DNA from: Rallus limicola
Lineage: Eukaryota > Chordata > Aves > Gruiformes > Rallidae
Reading direction: 5' to 3'
Length of the DNA stretch: 64,000 nucleotides
Assembly: GCA_022605955.1 (NCBI GenBank)
Contig: JAKCOZ010000238.1
Coordinates: 1 to 64,000 of the forward strand
Part shown: in pieces, positions 25,290 through 35,775 of the stretch
How positions within the stretch are numbered: the stretch's first letter is position 1
How the letters are laid out: each line of letters opens with the position of its first letter
Notes under the pieces: model-generated
Seen by the model: the letters and a program-made list of their open reading frames with translations, nothing else
Databases searched by the model: none
Told to the model about the DNA's origin: nothing
Position numbers and translations under genes: made by a program

Positions 25290-28200
25290 CACACGAGCAG
25301 ACCCTGTCACTTTGGCTCTCAGCCTTTTCCTTTGCCTGGAAAGAGGGAACATGCCTGGAACCTCCTACGGTGCTTTTCTCGGCCCTGGCAGACTGCAATT
25401 CAAAACATGCTAAACGTCCAGCAATAACTCCCAAAGTAAAGAAGCTAGGCCTGAAAGGCATAGCTTGTCTGAAACCTCCTAACAGGACACATGAGCAAAC
25501 CCTTTCACTTTGGCTCTCAGCTTTTTCCTTTGCTTGGAAAGAGGGAACATGCCTGGAACCTCCTACGGTGCTTTTCTCGGCCCTAGCAGACTGCAGCTCA
25601 AAACATGCTAAACGTCCAGCAATAACTCCCAAAGTAAAGAAGCTAGGCCTGAAAGGCATAGCTTGTCTGAAACCTCCTAACAGGACACCCGAGCAGACCC
25701 TGTCACTTTGGCTCTCAGCCTTTTCCTTTGCCTGGAAAGAGGGAACATGCCTGGAACCTCCTACGGTGCTTTTCTCGGCCCTAGCAGACTGCAGTTCAAA
25801 ACATGCTAAACGTCCAGCAATATCTCCCAAAGTAAAGAAGCTAGGCCTGAAAGGCATAGCTTGTCTGAAACCTCCTAACAGGACACACAAGCAGACCCTG
25901 TCACTTTGGCTCTCAGCCTTTTCCTTTGCCTGGAAAGAGGGAACATGCCTGGAACCTCCTACGGTGCTTTTCTCGGCCCTAGCAGACTGCAGTTCAAAAC
26001 ATGCTAAACGTCCAGCAATAACTCCCAAAGTAAAGAAGCTAGGCCTGAAAGGCATAGCTTGTCTGAAACCTCCTAACAGGACACCCGAGCAGACCCTGTC
26101 ACTTTGGCTCTCAGCCTTTTCCTTTGCCTGGAAAGAGGGAACATGCCTGGAACCTCCTACGGTGCTTTTCTCGGCCCTAGCAGACTGCAGTTCAAAACAT
26201 GCTAAACGTCCAGCAATAACTCCCAAAGTAAAGAAGCTAGGCCTGAAAGGCATAGCTTGTCTGAAACCTCCTAACAGGACACACGAGCAGACCCTGTCAC
26301 TTTGGCTCTCAGCCTTTTCCTTTGCCTGGAAAGAGGGAACATGCCTGGAACCTCCTACGGTGCTTTTCTCGGCCCTAGCAGACTGCAGTTCAAAACATGC
26401 TAAACGTCCAGCAATAACTCCCAAAGTAAAGAAGCTAGGCCTGAAAGGCATAGCTTGTCTGAAACCTCCTAACAGGACACACGAGCAGCCCCTGTCACTT
26501 TGGCTCTCAGCCTTTTCCTTTGCCTGGAAAGAGGGAACATGCCTGGAACCTCCTACGGTGCTTTTCTCGGCCCTAGCAGACTGCAGTTCAAAACATGCTA
26601 AACGTCCAGCAATAACTCCCAAAGTAAAGAAGCTAGGCCTGAAAGGCATAGCTTGTCTGAAACCTCCTAACAGGACACACGAGCAGACCCTGTCACTTTG
26701 GCTCTCAGCCTTTTCCTTTGCCTGGAAAGAGGGAACATGCCTGGAACCTCCTACGGTGCTTTTCTCGGACCGAGCAGACTGCAGTTCAAAACATGCTAAA
26801 CGTCCAGCAATAACTCCCAAAGTAAAGAAGCTAGGCCTGAAAGGCATAGCTTGTCTGAAACCTCCTAACAGGACACACGAGCAGACCCTGTCACTTTGGC
26901 TCTCAGCCTTTTCCTTTGCCTGGAAAGAGGGAACATGCCTGGAACCTCCTACGGTGCTTTTCTCGGCCCTAGCAGACTGCAGTTCAAAACATGCTAAACG
27001 TCCAGCAATAACTCCCAAAGTAAAGAAGCTAGGCCTGAAAGGCATAGCTTGTCTGAAACCTCCTAACAGGACACACAAGCAGACCCTGTCACTTTGGCTC
27101 TCAGCCTTTTCCTTTGCCTGGAAAGAGGGAACATGCCTGGAACCTCCTACGGTGCTTTTCTCGGCCCTGGCAGACTGCAATTCAAAACATGCTAAACGTC
27201 CAGCAATAACTCCCAAAGTAAAGAAGCTAGGCCTGAAAGGCATAGCTTGTCTGAAACCTCCTAACAGGACACATGAGCAAACCCTTTCACTTTGGCTCTC
27301 AGCTTTTTCCTTTGCTTGGAAAGAGGGAACATGCCTGGAACCTCCTACGGTGCTTTTCTCGGCCCTAGCAGACTGCAGCTCAAAACATGCTAAACGTCCA
27401 GCAATAACTCCCAAAGTAAAGAAGCTAGGCCTGAAAGGCATAGCTTGTCTGAAACCTCCTAACAGGACACCCGAGCAGACCCTGTCACTTTGGCTCTCAG
27501 CCTTTTCCTTTGCCTGGAAAGAGGGAACATGCCTGGAACCTCCTACGGTGCTTTTCTCGGCCCTAGCAGACTGCAGTTCAAAACATGCTAAACGTCCAGC
27601 AATATCTCCCAAAGTAAAGAAGCTAGGCCTGAAAGGCATAGCTTGTCTGAAACCTCCTAACAGGACACACAAGCAGACCCTGTCACTTTGGCTCTCAGCC
27701 TTTTCCTTTGCCTGGAAAGAGGGAACATGCCTGGAACCTCCTACGGTGCTTTTCTCGGCCCTAGCAGACTGCAGTTCAAAACATGCTAAACGTCCAGCAA
27801 TAACTCCCAAAGTAAAGAAGCTAGGCCTGAAAGGCATAGCTTGTCTGAAACCTCCTAACAGGACACCCGAGCAGACCCTGTCACTTTGGCTCTCAGCCTT
27901 TTCCTTTGCCTGGAAAGAGGGAACATGCCTGGAACCTCCTACGGTGCTTTTCTCGGCCCTAGCAGACTGCAGTTCAAAACATGCTAAACGTCCAGCAATA
28001 ACTCCCAAAGTAAAGAAGCTAGGCCTGAAAGGCATAGCTTGTCTGAAACCTCCTAACAGGACACACGAGCAGACCCTGTCACTTTGGCTCTCAGCCTTTT
28101 CCTTTGCCTGGAAAGAGGGAACATGCCTGGAACCTCCTACGGTGCTTTTCTCGGCCCTAGCAGACTGCAGTTCAAAACATGCTAAACGTCCAGCAATAAC

Positions 28201-28637
28201 TCCCAAAGTAAAGAAGCTAGGCCTGAAAGGCATAGCTTGTCTGAAACCTCCTAACAGGACACACGAGCAGACCCTGTCACTTTGGCTCTCAGCCTTTTCC
28301 TTTGCCTGGAAAGAGGGAACATGCCTGGAACCTCCTACGGTGCTTTTCTCGGCCCTAGCAGACTGCAGTTCAAAACATGCTAAACGTCCAGCAATAACTC
28401 CCAAAGTAAAGAAGCTAGGCCTGAAAGGCATAGCTTGTCTGAAACCTCCTAACAGGACACACGAGCAGACCCTGTCACTTTGGCTCTCAGCCTTTTCCTT
28501 TGCCTGGAAAGAGGGAACATGCCTGGAACCTCCTACGGTGCTTTTCTCGGCCCTAGCAGACTGCAGTTCAAAACATGCTAAACGTCCAGCAATAACTCCC
28601 AAACTAAAGAAGCTAGGCATGAAAGGCATAGCTTGTC
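25290..28637 (+). repeat. 9-monomer tandem HOR (period 1782)
   Basis: The unit from 25290 recurs at 27072. Both carry CCTGGCAGACTGCAATTC, then CATGAGCAAACC/GCAGCTC, CCCGAG/ATATCTCCC, ACAAG, CCCGAG, CACGAG. The GGCAG plus AATTC combination is at 15891, 25395 and 27177 only; 15891 to 25395 is 9,504 (48 x 198). The second unit runs into junction J4, where the last monomer has CCAAACTAAAG. Confidence 0.85.
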
Positions 28638-28704
28638 CTGTTAGGAGGTTTCAGACAAGCTAGGCCTGAAAGGCATAGCTTGTCTGAAACCTCCTAACAT
28701 GACA
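28634..28704. repeat. Inverted junction J4 (47-bp insertion 28638-28684)
   Basis: One arm mismatch (AACATGAC in the right arm), as in J1, J3 and J6. The upstream dyad reads GGCATGAAAGG. Confidence 0.95.
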
Positions 28705-31700
28705 CACGAGCAGACCCTGTCACTTTGGCTCTCAGCCTTTTCCTTTGCCTGGAAAGAGGGAACATGCCTGGAACCTCCTACGGTGCTTTTCTCGGCCCTA
28801 GCAGACTGCAGTTCAAAACATGCTAAACGTCCAGCAATAACTCCCAAAGTAAAGAAGCTAGGCCTGAAAGGCATAGCTTGTCTGAAACCTCCTAACAGGA
28901 CACACGAGCAGCCCCTGTCACTTTGGCTCTCAGCCTTTTCCTTTGCCTGGAAAGAGGGAACATGCCTGGAACCTCCTACGGTGCTTTTCTCGGCCCTAGC
29001 AGACTGCAGTTCAAAACATGCTAAACGTCCAGCAATAACTCCCAAAGTAAAGAAGCTAGGCCTGAAAGGCATAGCTTGTCTGAAACCTCCTAACAGGACA
29101 CACGAGCAGACCCTGTCACTTTGGCTCTCAGCCTTTTCCTTTGCCTGGAAAGAGGGAACATGCCTGGAACCTCCTACGGTGCTTTTCTCGGCCCTAGCAG
29201 ACTGCAGTTCAAAACATGCTAAACGTCCAGCAATAACTCCCAAAGTAAAGAAGCTAGGCCTGAAAGGCATAGCTTGTCTGAAACCTCCTAACAGGACACA
29301 CGAGCAGACCCTGTCACTTTGGCTCTCAGCCTTTTCCTTTGCCTGGAAAGAGGGAACATGCCTGGAACCTCCTACGGTGCTTTTCTCGGCCCTAGCAGAC
29401 TGCAGTTCAAAACATGCTAAACGTCCAGCAATAACTCCCAAAGTAAAGAAGCTAGGCCTGAAAGGCATAGCTTGTCTGAAACCTCCTAACATGACACACG
29501 AGCAGCCCCTGTCACTTTGGTTCTCAGCCTTTTCCTTTGCCTGGAAAGAGGGAACATGCCTGGAACCTCCTACGGTGCTTTTCTCGGCCCTAGCAGACTG
29601 CAGTTCAAAACATGCTAAACGTCCAGCAATAACTCCCAAAGTAAAGAAGCTAGGCCTGAAAGGCATAGCTTGTCTGAAACCTCCTAACAGGACACACGAG
29701 CAGACCCTGTCACTTTGGCTCTCAGCTTTTTCCTTTGCTTGGAAAGAGGGAACATGCCTGGAACCTCCTACGGTGCTTTTCTCGGCCCTAGCAGACTGCA
29801 GCTCAAAACATGCTAAACGTCCAGCAATAACTCCCAAAGTAAAGAAGCTAGGCCTGAAAGGCATAGCTTGTCTGAAACCTCCTAACAGGACACACGAGCA
29901 GACCCTGTCACTTTGGCTCTCAGCCTTTTCCTTTGCCTGGAAAGAGGGAACATGCCTGGAACCTCCTACGGTGCTTTTCTCGGCCCTAGCAGACTGCAGT
30001 TCAAAACATGCTAAACGTCCAGCAATATCTCCCAAAGTAAAGAAGCTAGGCCTGAAAGGCATAGCTTGTCTGAAACCTCCTAACAGGACACCCGAGCAGA
30101 CCCTGTCACTTTGGCTCTCAGCCTTTTCCTTTGCCTGGAAAGAGGGAACATGCCTGGAACCTCCTACGGTGCTTTTCTCGGCCCTAGCAGACTGCAGTTC
30201 AAAACATGCTAAACGTCCAGCAATAACTCCCAAAGTAAAGAAGCTAGGCCTGAAAGGCATAGCTTGTCTGAAACCTCCTAACAGGACACATGAGCAGCAC
30301 CTGTCACTTTGGCTCTCAGCCTTTTCCTTTGCCTGGAAAGAGGGAACATGCCTGGAACCTCCTATGGTGCTTTTCTCGGCCCTAGCAGACTGCAGTTCAA
30401 AACATGCTAAACGTCCAGCAATAACTCCCAAAGTATAGAAGCTAGGCCTGAAAGGCATAGCTTGTCTGAAACCTCCTAACAGGACACACGAGCAGACCCT
30501 GTCACTTTGGCTCTCAGCCTTTTCCTTTGCCTGGAAAGAGGGAACATGCCTGGAACCTCCTACGGTGCTTTTCTCGGCCCTAGCAGACTGCAGTTCAAAA
30601 CATGCTAAACGTCCAGCAATAACTCCCAAAGTAAAGAAGCTAGGCCTGAAAGGCATAGCTTGTCTGAAACCTCCTAACAGGACACACGAGCAGACCCTGT
30701 CACTTTGGCTCTCAGCCTTTTCCTTTGCCTGGAAAGAGGGAACATGCCTGGAACCTCCTACGGTGCTTTTCTCGGCCCTAGCAGACTGCAGTTCAAAACA
30801 TGCTAAACGTCCAGCAATAACTCCCAAAGTAAAGAAGCTAGGCCTGAAAGGCATAGCTTGTCTGAAACCTCCTAACAGGACACACGAGCAGCCCCTGTCA
30901 CTTTGGCTCTCAGCCTTTTCCTTTGCCTGGAAAGAGGGAACATGCCTGGAACCTCCTACGGTGCTTTTCTCGGCCCTAGCAGACTGCAGTTCAAAACATG
31001 CTAAACGTCCAGCAATAACTCCCAAAGTAAAGAAGCTAGGCCTGAAAGGCATAGCTTGTCTGAAACCTCCTAACAGGACACACGAGCAGCCCCTGTCACT
31101 TTGGCTCTCAGCCTTTTCCTTTGCCTGGAAAGAGGGAACATGCCTGGAACCTCCTACGGTGCTTTTCTCGGCCCTAGCAGACTGCAGTTCAAAACATGCT
31201 AAACGTCCAGCAATAACTCCCAAAGTAAAGAAGCTAGGCCTGAAAGGCATAGCTTGTCTGAAACCTCCTAACAGGACACACGAGCAGACCCTGTCACTTT
31301 GGCTCTCAGCCTTTTCCTTTGCCTGGAAAGAGGGAACATGCCTGGAACCTCCTACGGTGCTTTTCTCGGCCCTAGCAGACTGCAGTTCAAAACATGCTAA
31401 ACGTCCAGCAATAACTCCCAAAGTAAAGAAGCTAGGCCTGAAAGGCATAGCTTGTCTGAAACCTCCTAACAGGACACACGAGCAGACCCTGTCACTTTGG
31501 CTCTCAGCCTTTTCCTTTGCCTGGAAAGAGGGAACATGCCTGGAACCTCCTACGGTGCTTTTCTCGGCCCTAGCAGACTGCAGTTCAAAACATGCTAAAC
31601 GTCCAGCAATAACTCCCAAAGTAAAGAAGCTAGGCCTGAAAGGCATAGCTTGTCTGAAACCTCCTAACAGGACACACGAGCAGACCCTGTCACTTTGGCT

Positions 31701-32050
31701 CTCAGCCTTTTCCTTTGCTTGGAAAGAGGGAACATGCCTGGAACCTCCTACGGTGCTTTTCTCGGCCCTAGCAGACTGCAGTTCAAAACATGCTAAACGT
31801 CCAGCAATAACTCCCAAAGTAAAGAAGCTAGGCCTGAAAGGCATAGCTTGTCTGAAACCTCCTAACAGGACACACAAGCAGACCCTGTCACTTTGGCTCT
31901 CAGCCTTTTCCTTTGCCTGGAAAGAGGGAACATGCCTGGAACCTCCTACGGTGCTTTTCTCGGCCCTAGCAGACTGCAGTTCAAAACATGCTAAACGTCC
32001 AGCAATAACTCCCAAAGTAAAGAAGCTAGGCATGAAAGGCATAGCTTGTC
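28685..32050 (+). repeat. Block 5: 17 monomers
   Basis: The block opens with the ATGAC/CAGACC and CAGCCCC monomers seen in blocks 2, 4 and 7. From about 29490 it follows the order GGTTCTC, GCAGCTC, ATATCTCCC, CCCGAG, CATGAGCAGCACC with TATGGT and AGTATAG (TAG at 30436), which parallels the 12.4 and 22.1 kb modules. It ends with CAGACC copies, an ACAAG monomer and a CATG dyad. Confidence 0.92.
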
Positions 32051-32117
32051 CTGTTAGGAGGTTTCAGACAAGCTAGGCCTGAAAGGCATAGCTTGTCTGA
32101 AACCTCCTAACAGGACA
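32047..32117. repeat. Inverted junction J5 (47-bp insertion 32051-32097)
   Basis: Both 29-nt arms pair perfectly. The GAGCCGACACTG monomer follows, as after J2 and J7. Confidence 0.95.
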
Positions 32118-34671
32118 CACGAGCCGACACTGTCACTTTGGCTCTCAGCCTTTTCCTTTGCCTGGAAAGAGGGAACATGCCTGGAACATCCTACGGTGCT
32201 TTTCTCGGCCCTAGCAGACTGCAGTTCAAAACATGCTAAACGTCCAGCAATAACTCCCAAAGTAAAGAAGCTAGGCCTGAAAGGCATAGCTTGTCTGAAA
32301 CCTCCTAACAGGACACACGAGCAGACCCTGTCACTTTGGCTCTCAGCCTTTTCCTTTGCCTGGAAAGAGGGAACATGCCTGGAACCTCCTACGGTGCTTT
32401 TCTCGGCCCTAGCAGACTGCAGTTCAAAACATGCTAAACGTCCAGCAATAACTCCCAAAGTAAAGAAGCTAGGCCTGAAAGGCATAGCTTGTCTGAAACC
32501 TCCTAACATGACACACGAGCAGCCCCTGTCACTTTGGTTCTCAGCCTTTTCCTTTGCCTGGAAAGAGGGAACATGCCTGGAACCTACTACGGTGCTTTTC
32601 TCGGCCCTAGCAGACTGCAGTTCAAAACATGCTAAACGTCCAGCAATAACTCCCAAAGTAAAGAAGCTAGGCCTGAAAGGCATAGCTTGTCTGAAACCTC
32701 CTAACAGGACACACGAGCAGACCCTGTCACTTTGGCTCTCAGCCTTTTCCTTTGCCTGGAAAGAGGGAACATGCCTGGAACCTCCTACGGTGCTTTTCTC
32801 GGACCGAGCAGACTGCAGTTCAAAACATGCTAAACGTCCAGCAATAACTCCCAAAGTAAAGAAGCTAGGCCTGAAAGGCATAGCTTGTCTGAAACCTCCT
32901 AACAGGACACACGAGCAGACCCTGTCACTTTGGCTCTCAGCCTTTTCCTTTGCCTGGAAAGAGGGAACATGCCTGGAACCTCCTACGGTGCTTTTCTCGG
33001 CCCTAGCAGACTGCAGCTCAAAACATGCTAAACGTCCAGCAATAACTCCCAAAGTAAAGAAGCTAGGCCTGAAAGGCATAGCTTGTCTGAAACCTCCTAA
33101 CAGGACACACAAGCAGACCCTGTCACTTTGGCTCTCAGCCTTTTCCTTTGCCTGGAAAGAGGGAACATGCCTGGAACCTCCTACGGTGCTTTTCTCGGCC
33201 CTAGCAGACTGCAATTCAAAACATGCTAAACGTCCAGCAATAACTCCCAAAGTAAAGAAGCTAGGCCTGAAAGGCATAGCTTGTCTGAAACCTCCTAACA
33301 GGACACATGAGCAAACCCTTTCACTTTGGCTCTCAGCTTTTTCCTTTGCTTGGAAAGAGGGAACATGCCTGGAACCTCCTACGGTGCTTTTCTCGGCCCT
33401 AGCAGACTGCAGCTCAAAACATGCTAAACGTCCAGCAATAACTCCCAAAGTAAAGAAGCTAGGCCTGAAAGGCATAGCTTGTCTGAAACCTCCTAACAGG
33501 ACACCCGAGCAGACCCTGTCACTTTGGCTCTCAGCCTTTTCCTTTGCCTGGAAAGAGGGAACATGCCTGGAACCTCCTACGGTGCTTTTCTCGGCCCTAG
33601 CAGACTGCAGTTCAAAACATGCTAAACGTCCAGCAATATCTCCCAAAGTAAAGAAGCTAGGCCTGAAAGGCATAGCTTGTCTGAAACCTCCTAACAGGAC
33701 ACACAAGCAGACCCTGTCACTTTGGCTCTCAGCCTTTTCCTTTGCCTGGAAAGAGGGAACATGCCTGGAACCTCCTACGGTGCTTTTCTCGGCCCTAGCA
33801 GACTGCAGTTCAAAACATGCTAAACGTCCAGCAATAACTCCCAAAGTAAAGAAGCTAGGCCTGAAAGGCATAGCTTGTCTGAAACCTCCTAACAGGACAC
33901 CCGAGCAGACCCTGTCACTTTGGCTCTCAGCCTTTTCCTTTGCCTGGAAAGAGGGAACATGCCTGGAACCTCCTACGGTGCTTTTCTCGGCCCTAGCAGA
34001 CTGCAGTTCAAAACATGCTAAACGTCCAGCAATAACTCCCAAAGTAAAGAAGCTAGGCCTGAAAGGCATAGCTTGTCTGAAACCTCCTAACAGGACACAC
34101 GAGCAGACCCTGTCACTTTGGCTCTCAGCCTTTTCCTTTGCCTGGAAAGAGGGAACATGCCTGGAACCTCCTACGGTGCTTTTCTCGGCCCTAGCAGACT
34201 GCAGTTCAAAACATGCTAAACGTCCAGCAATAACTCCCAAAGTAAAGAAGCTAGGCCTGAAAGGCATAGCTTGTCTGAAACCTCCTAACAGGACACACGA
34301 GCAGCCCCTGTCACTTTGGCTCTCAGCCTTTTCCTTTGCCTGGAAAGAGGGAACATGCCTGGAACCACCTACGGTGCTTTTCTCGGCCCTAGCAGACTGC
34401 AGTTCAAAACATGCTAAACGTCCAGCAATAACTCCCAAAGTAAAGAAGCTAGGCCTGAAAGGCATAGCTTGTCTGAAACCTCCTAACAGGACACACGAGC
34501 AGACCCTGTCACTTTGGCTCTCAGCCTTTTCCTTTGCCTGGAAAGAGGGAACATGCCTGGAACCTCCTACGGTGCTTTTCTCGGCCCTAGCAGACTGCAG
34601 TTCAAAACATGCTAAACGTCCAGCAATAACTCCCAAAGTAAAGAAGCTAGGCATGAAAGGCATAGCTTGTC
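32098..34671 (+). repeat. Block 6: 13 monomers, duplicated at 35756-38329
   Basis: Markers in order: CCGACACTG/GAACATCC, CAGACC, ATGAC/GGTTCTC/CTACTACGG, GGACCGAG, GCAGCTC, ACAAG/GCAATTC, CATGAGCAAACC/GCAGCTC, CCCGAG/ATATCTCCC, ACAAG, CCCGAG, CAGACC, CAGCCCC with GAACCACC, CAGACC. The same order starts 3,658 bp downstream (18 x 198 plus two 47-bp insertions). The downstream copy has GAACCTCC in monomer 12 and no junction after monomer 13. Confidence 0.92.
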
Positions 34672-34738
34672 CTGTTAGGAGGTTTCAGACAAGCTAGGCC
34701 TGAAAGGCATAGCTTGTCTGAAACCTCCTAACATGACA
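34668..34738. repeat. Inverted junction J6 (47-bp insertion 34672-34718)
   Basis: One arm mismatch from AACATGAC. The equivalent site in the duplicated copy, near 38330, has an ordinary GGCCTGAAAGG dyad and no insertion. Confidence 0.95.
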
Positions 34739-35708
34739 CACGAGCAGACCCTGTCACTTTGGCTCTCAGCCTTTTCCTTTGCCTGGAAAGAGGGAACATG
34801 CCTGGAACCTCCTACGGTGCTTTTCTCGGCCCTAGCAGACTGCAGTTCAAAACATGCTAAACGTCCAGCAATAACTCCCAAAGTAAAGAAGCTAGGCCTG
34901 AAAGGCATAGCTTGTCTGAAACCTCCTAACAGGACACACGAGCAGCCCCTGTCACTTTGGCTCTCAGCCTTTTCCTTTGCCTGGAAAGAGGGAACATGCC
35001 TGGAACCTCCTACGGTGCTTTTCTCGGCCCTAGCAGACTGCAGTTCAAAACATGCTAAACGTCCAGCAATAACTCCCAAAGTAAAGAAGCTAGGCCTGAA
35101 AGGCATAGCTTGTCTGAAACCTCCTAACAGGACACACGAGCAGACCCTGTCACTTTGGCTCTCAGCCTTTTCCTTTGCCTGGAAAGAGGGAACATGCCTG
35201 GAACCTCCTACGGTGCTTTTCTCGGCCCTAGCAGACTGCAGTTCAAAACATGCTAAACGTCCAGCAATAACTCCCAAAGTAAAGAAGCTAGGCCTGAAAG
35301 GCATAGCTTGTCTGAAACCTCCTAACAGGACACACGAGCAGACCCTGTCACTTTGGCTCTCAGCCTTTTCCTTTGCCTGGAAAGAGGGAACATGCCTGGA
35401 ACCTCCTACGGTGCTTTTCTCGGCCCTAGCAGACTGCAGTTCAAAACATGCTAAACGTCCAGCAATAACTCCCAAAGTAAAGAAGCTAGGCCTGAAAGGC
35501 ATAGCTTGTCTGAAACCTCCTAACAGGACACACAAGCAGACCCTGTCACTTTGGCTCTCAGCCTTTTCCTTTGCCTGGAAAGAGGGAACATGCCTGGAAC
35601 CTCCTACGGTGCTTTTCTCGGCCCTAGCAGACTGCAGTTCAAAACATGCTAAACGTCCAGCAATAACTCCCAAAGTAAAGAAGCTAGGCATGAAAGGCAT
35701 AGCTTGTC
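34719..35708 (+). repeat. Block 7: 5 monomers, copy of block 2
   Basis: Exactly 990 bp. The monomer order matches 1808-2799 and, as there, is followed by a perfect-arm junction and a CCGACACTG monomer. Five monomers flanked by an ATGAC-type and a CCGAC-type junction therefore form a recurrent cassette. Confidence 0.92.
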
Positions 35709-35775
35709 CTGTTAGGAGGTTTCAGACAAGCTAGGCCTGAAAGGCATAGCTTGTCTGAAACCTCCTAACAGGACA
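35705..35775. repeat. Inverted junction J7 (47-bp insertion 35709-35755)
   Basis: Perfect 29-nt arms. It lies 3,658 bp after J5 and starts the second copy of the block 6 module. Confidence 0.95.

Larger units (their letters stand above)
6264..28637 (+). repeat. Block 4: 113 monomers with no net indel
   Basis: The distance between J3 and J4 insertions leaves 22,374 bp, exactly 113 x 198. Substitutions are common but phase never changes. The block contains TAG-creating AGTATAG variants at 8806, 13361, 14549, 23063 and 24251, TATGGT variants near 8735, 11903, 13290, 14478, 18437, 22992 and 24180, and TTTTCCTATGCC at 10878, 17412 and 20976. These markers reveal the HOR modules listed separately. 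A CATG dyad near 9807 lacks a junction. Confidence 0.95.
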
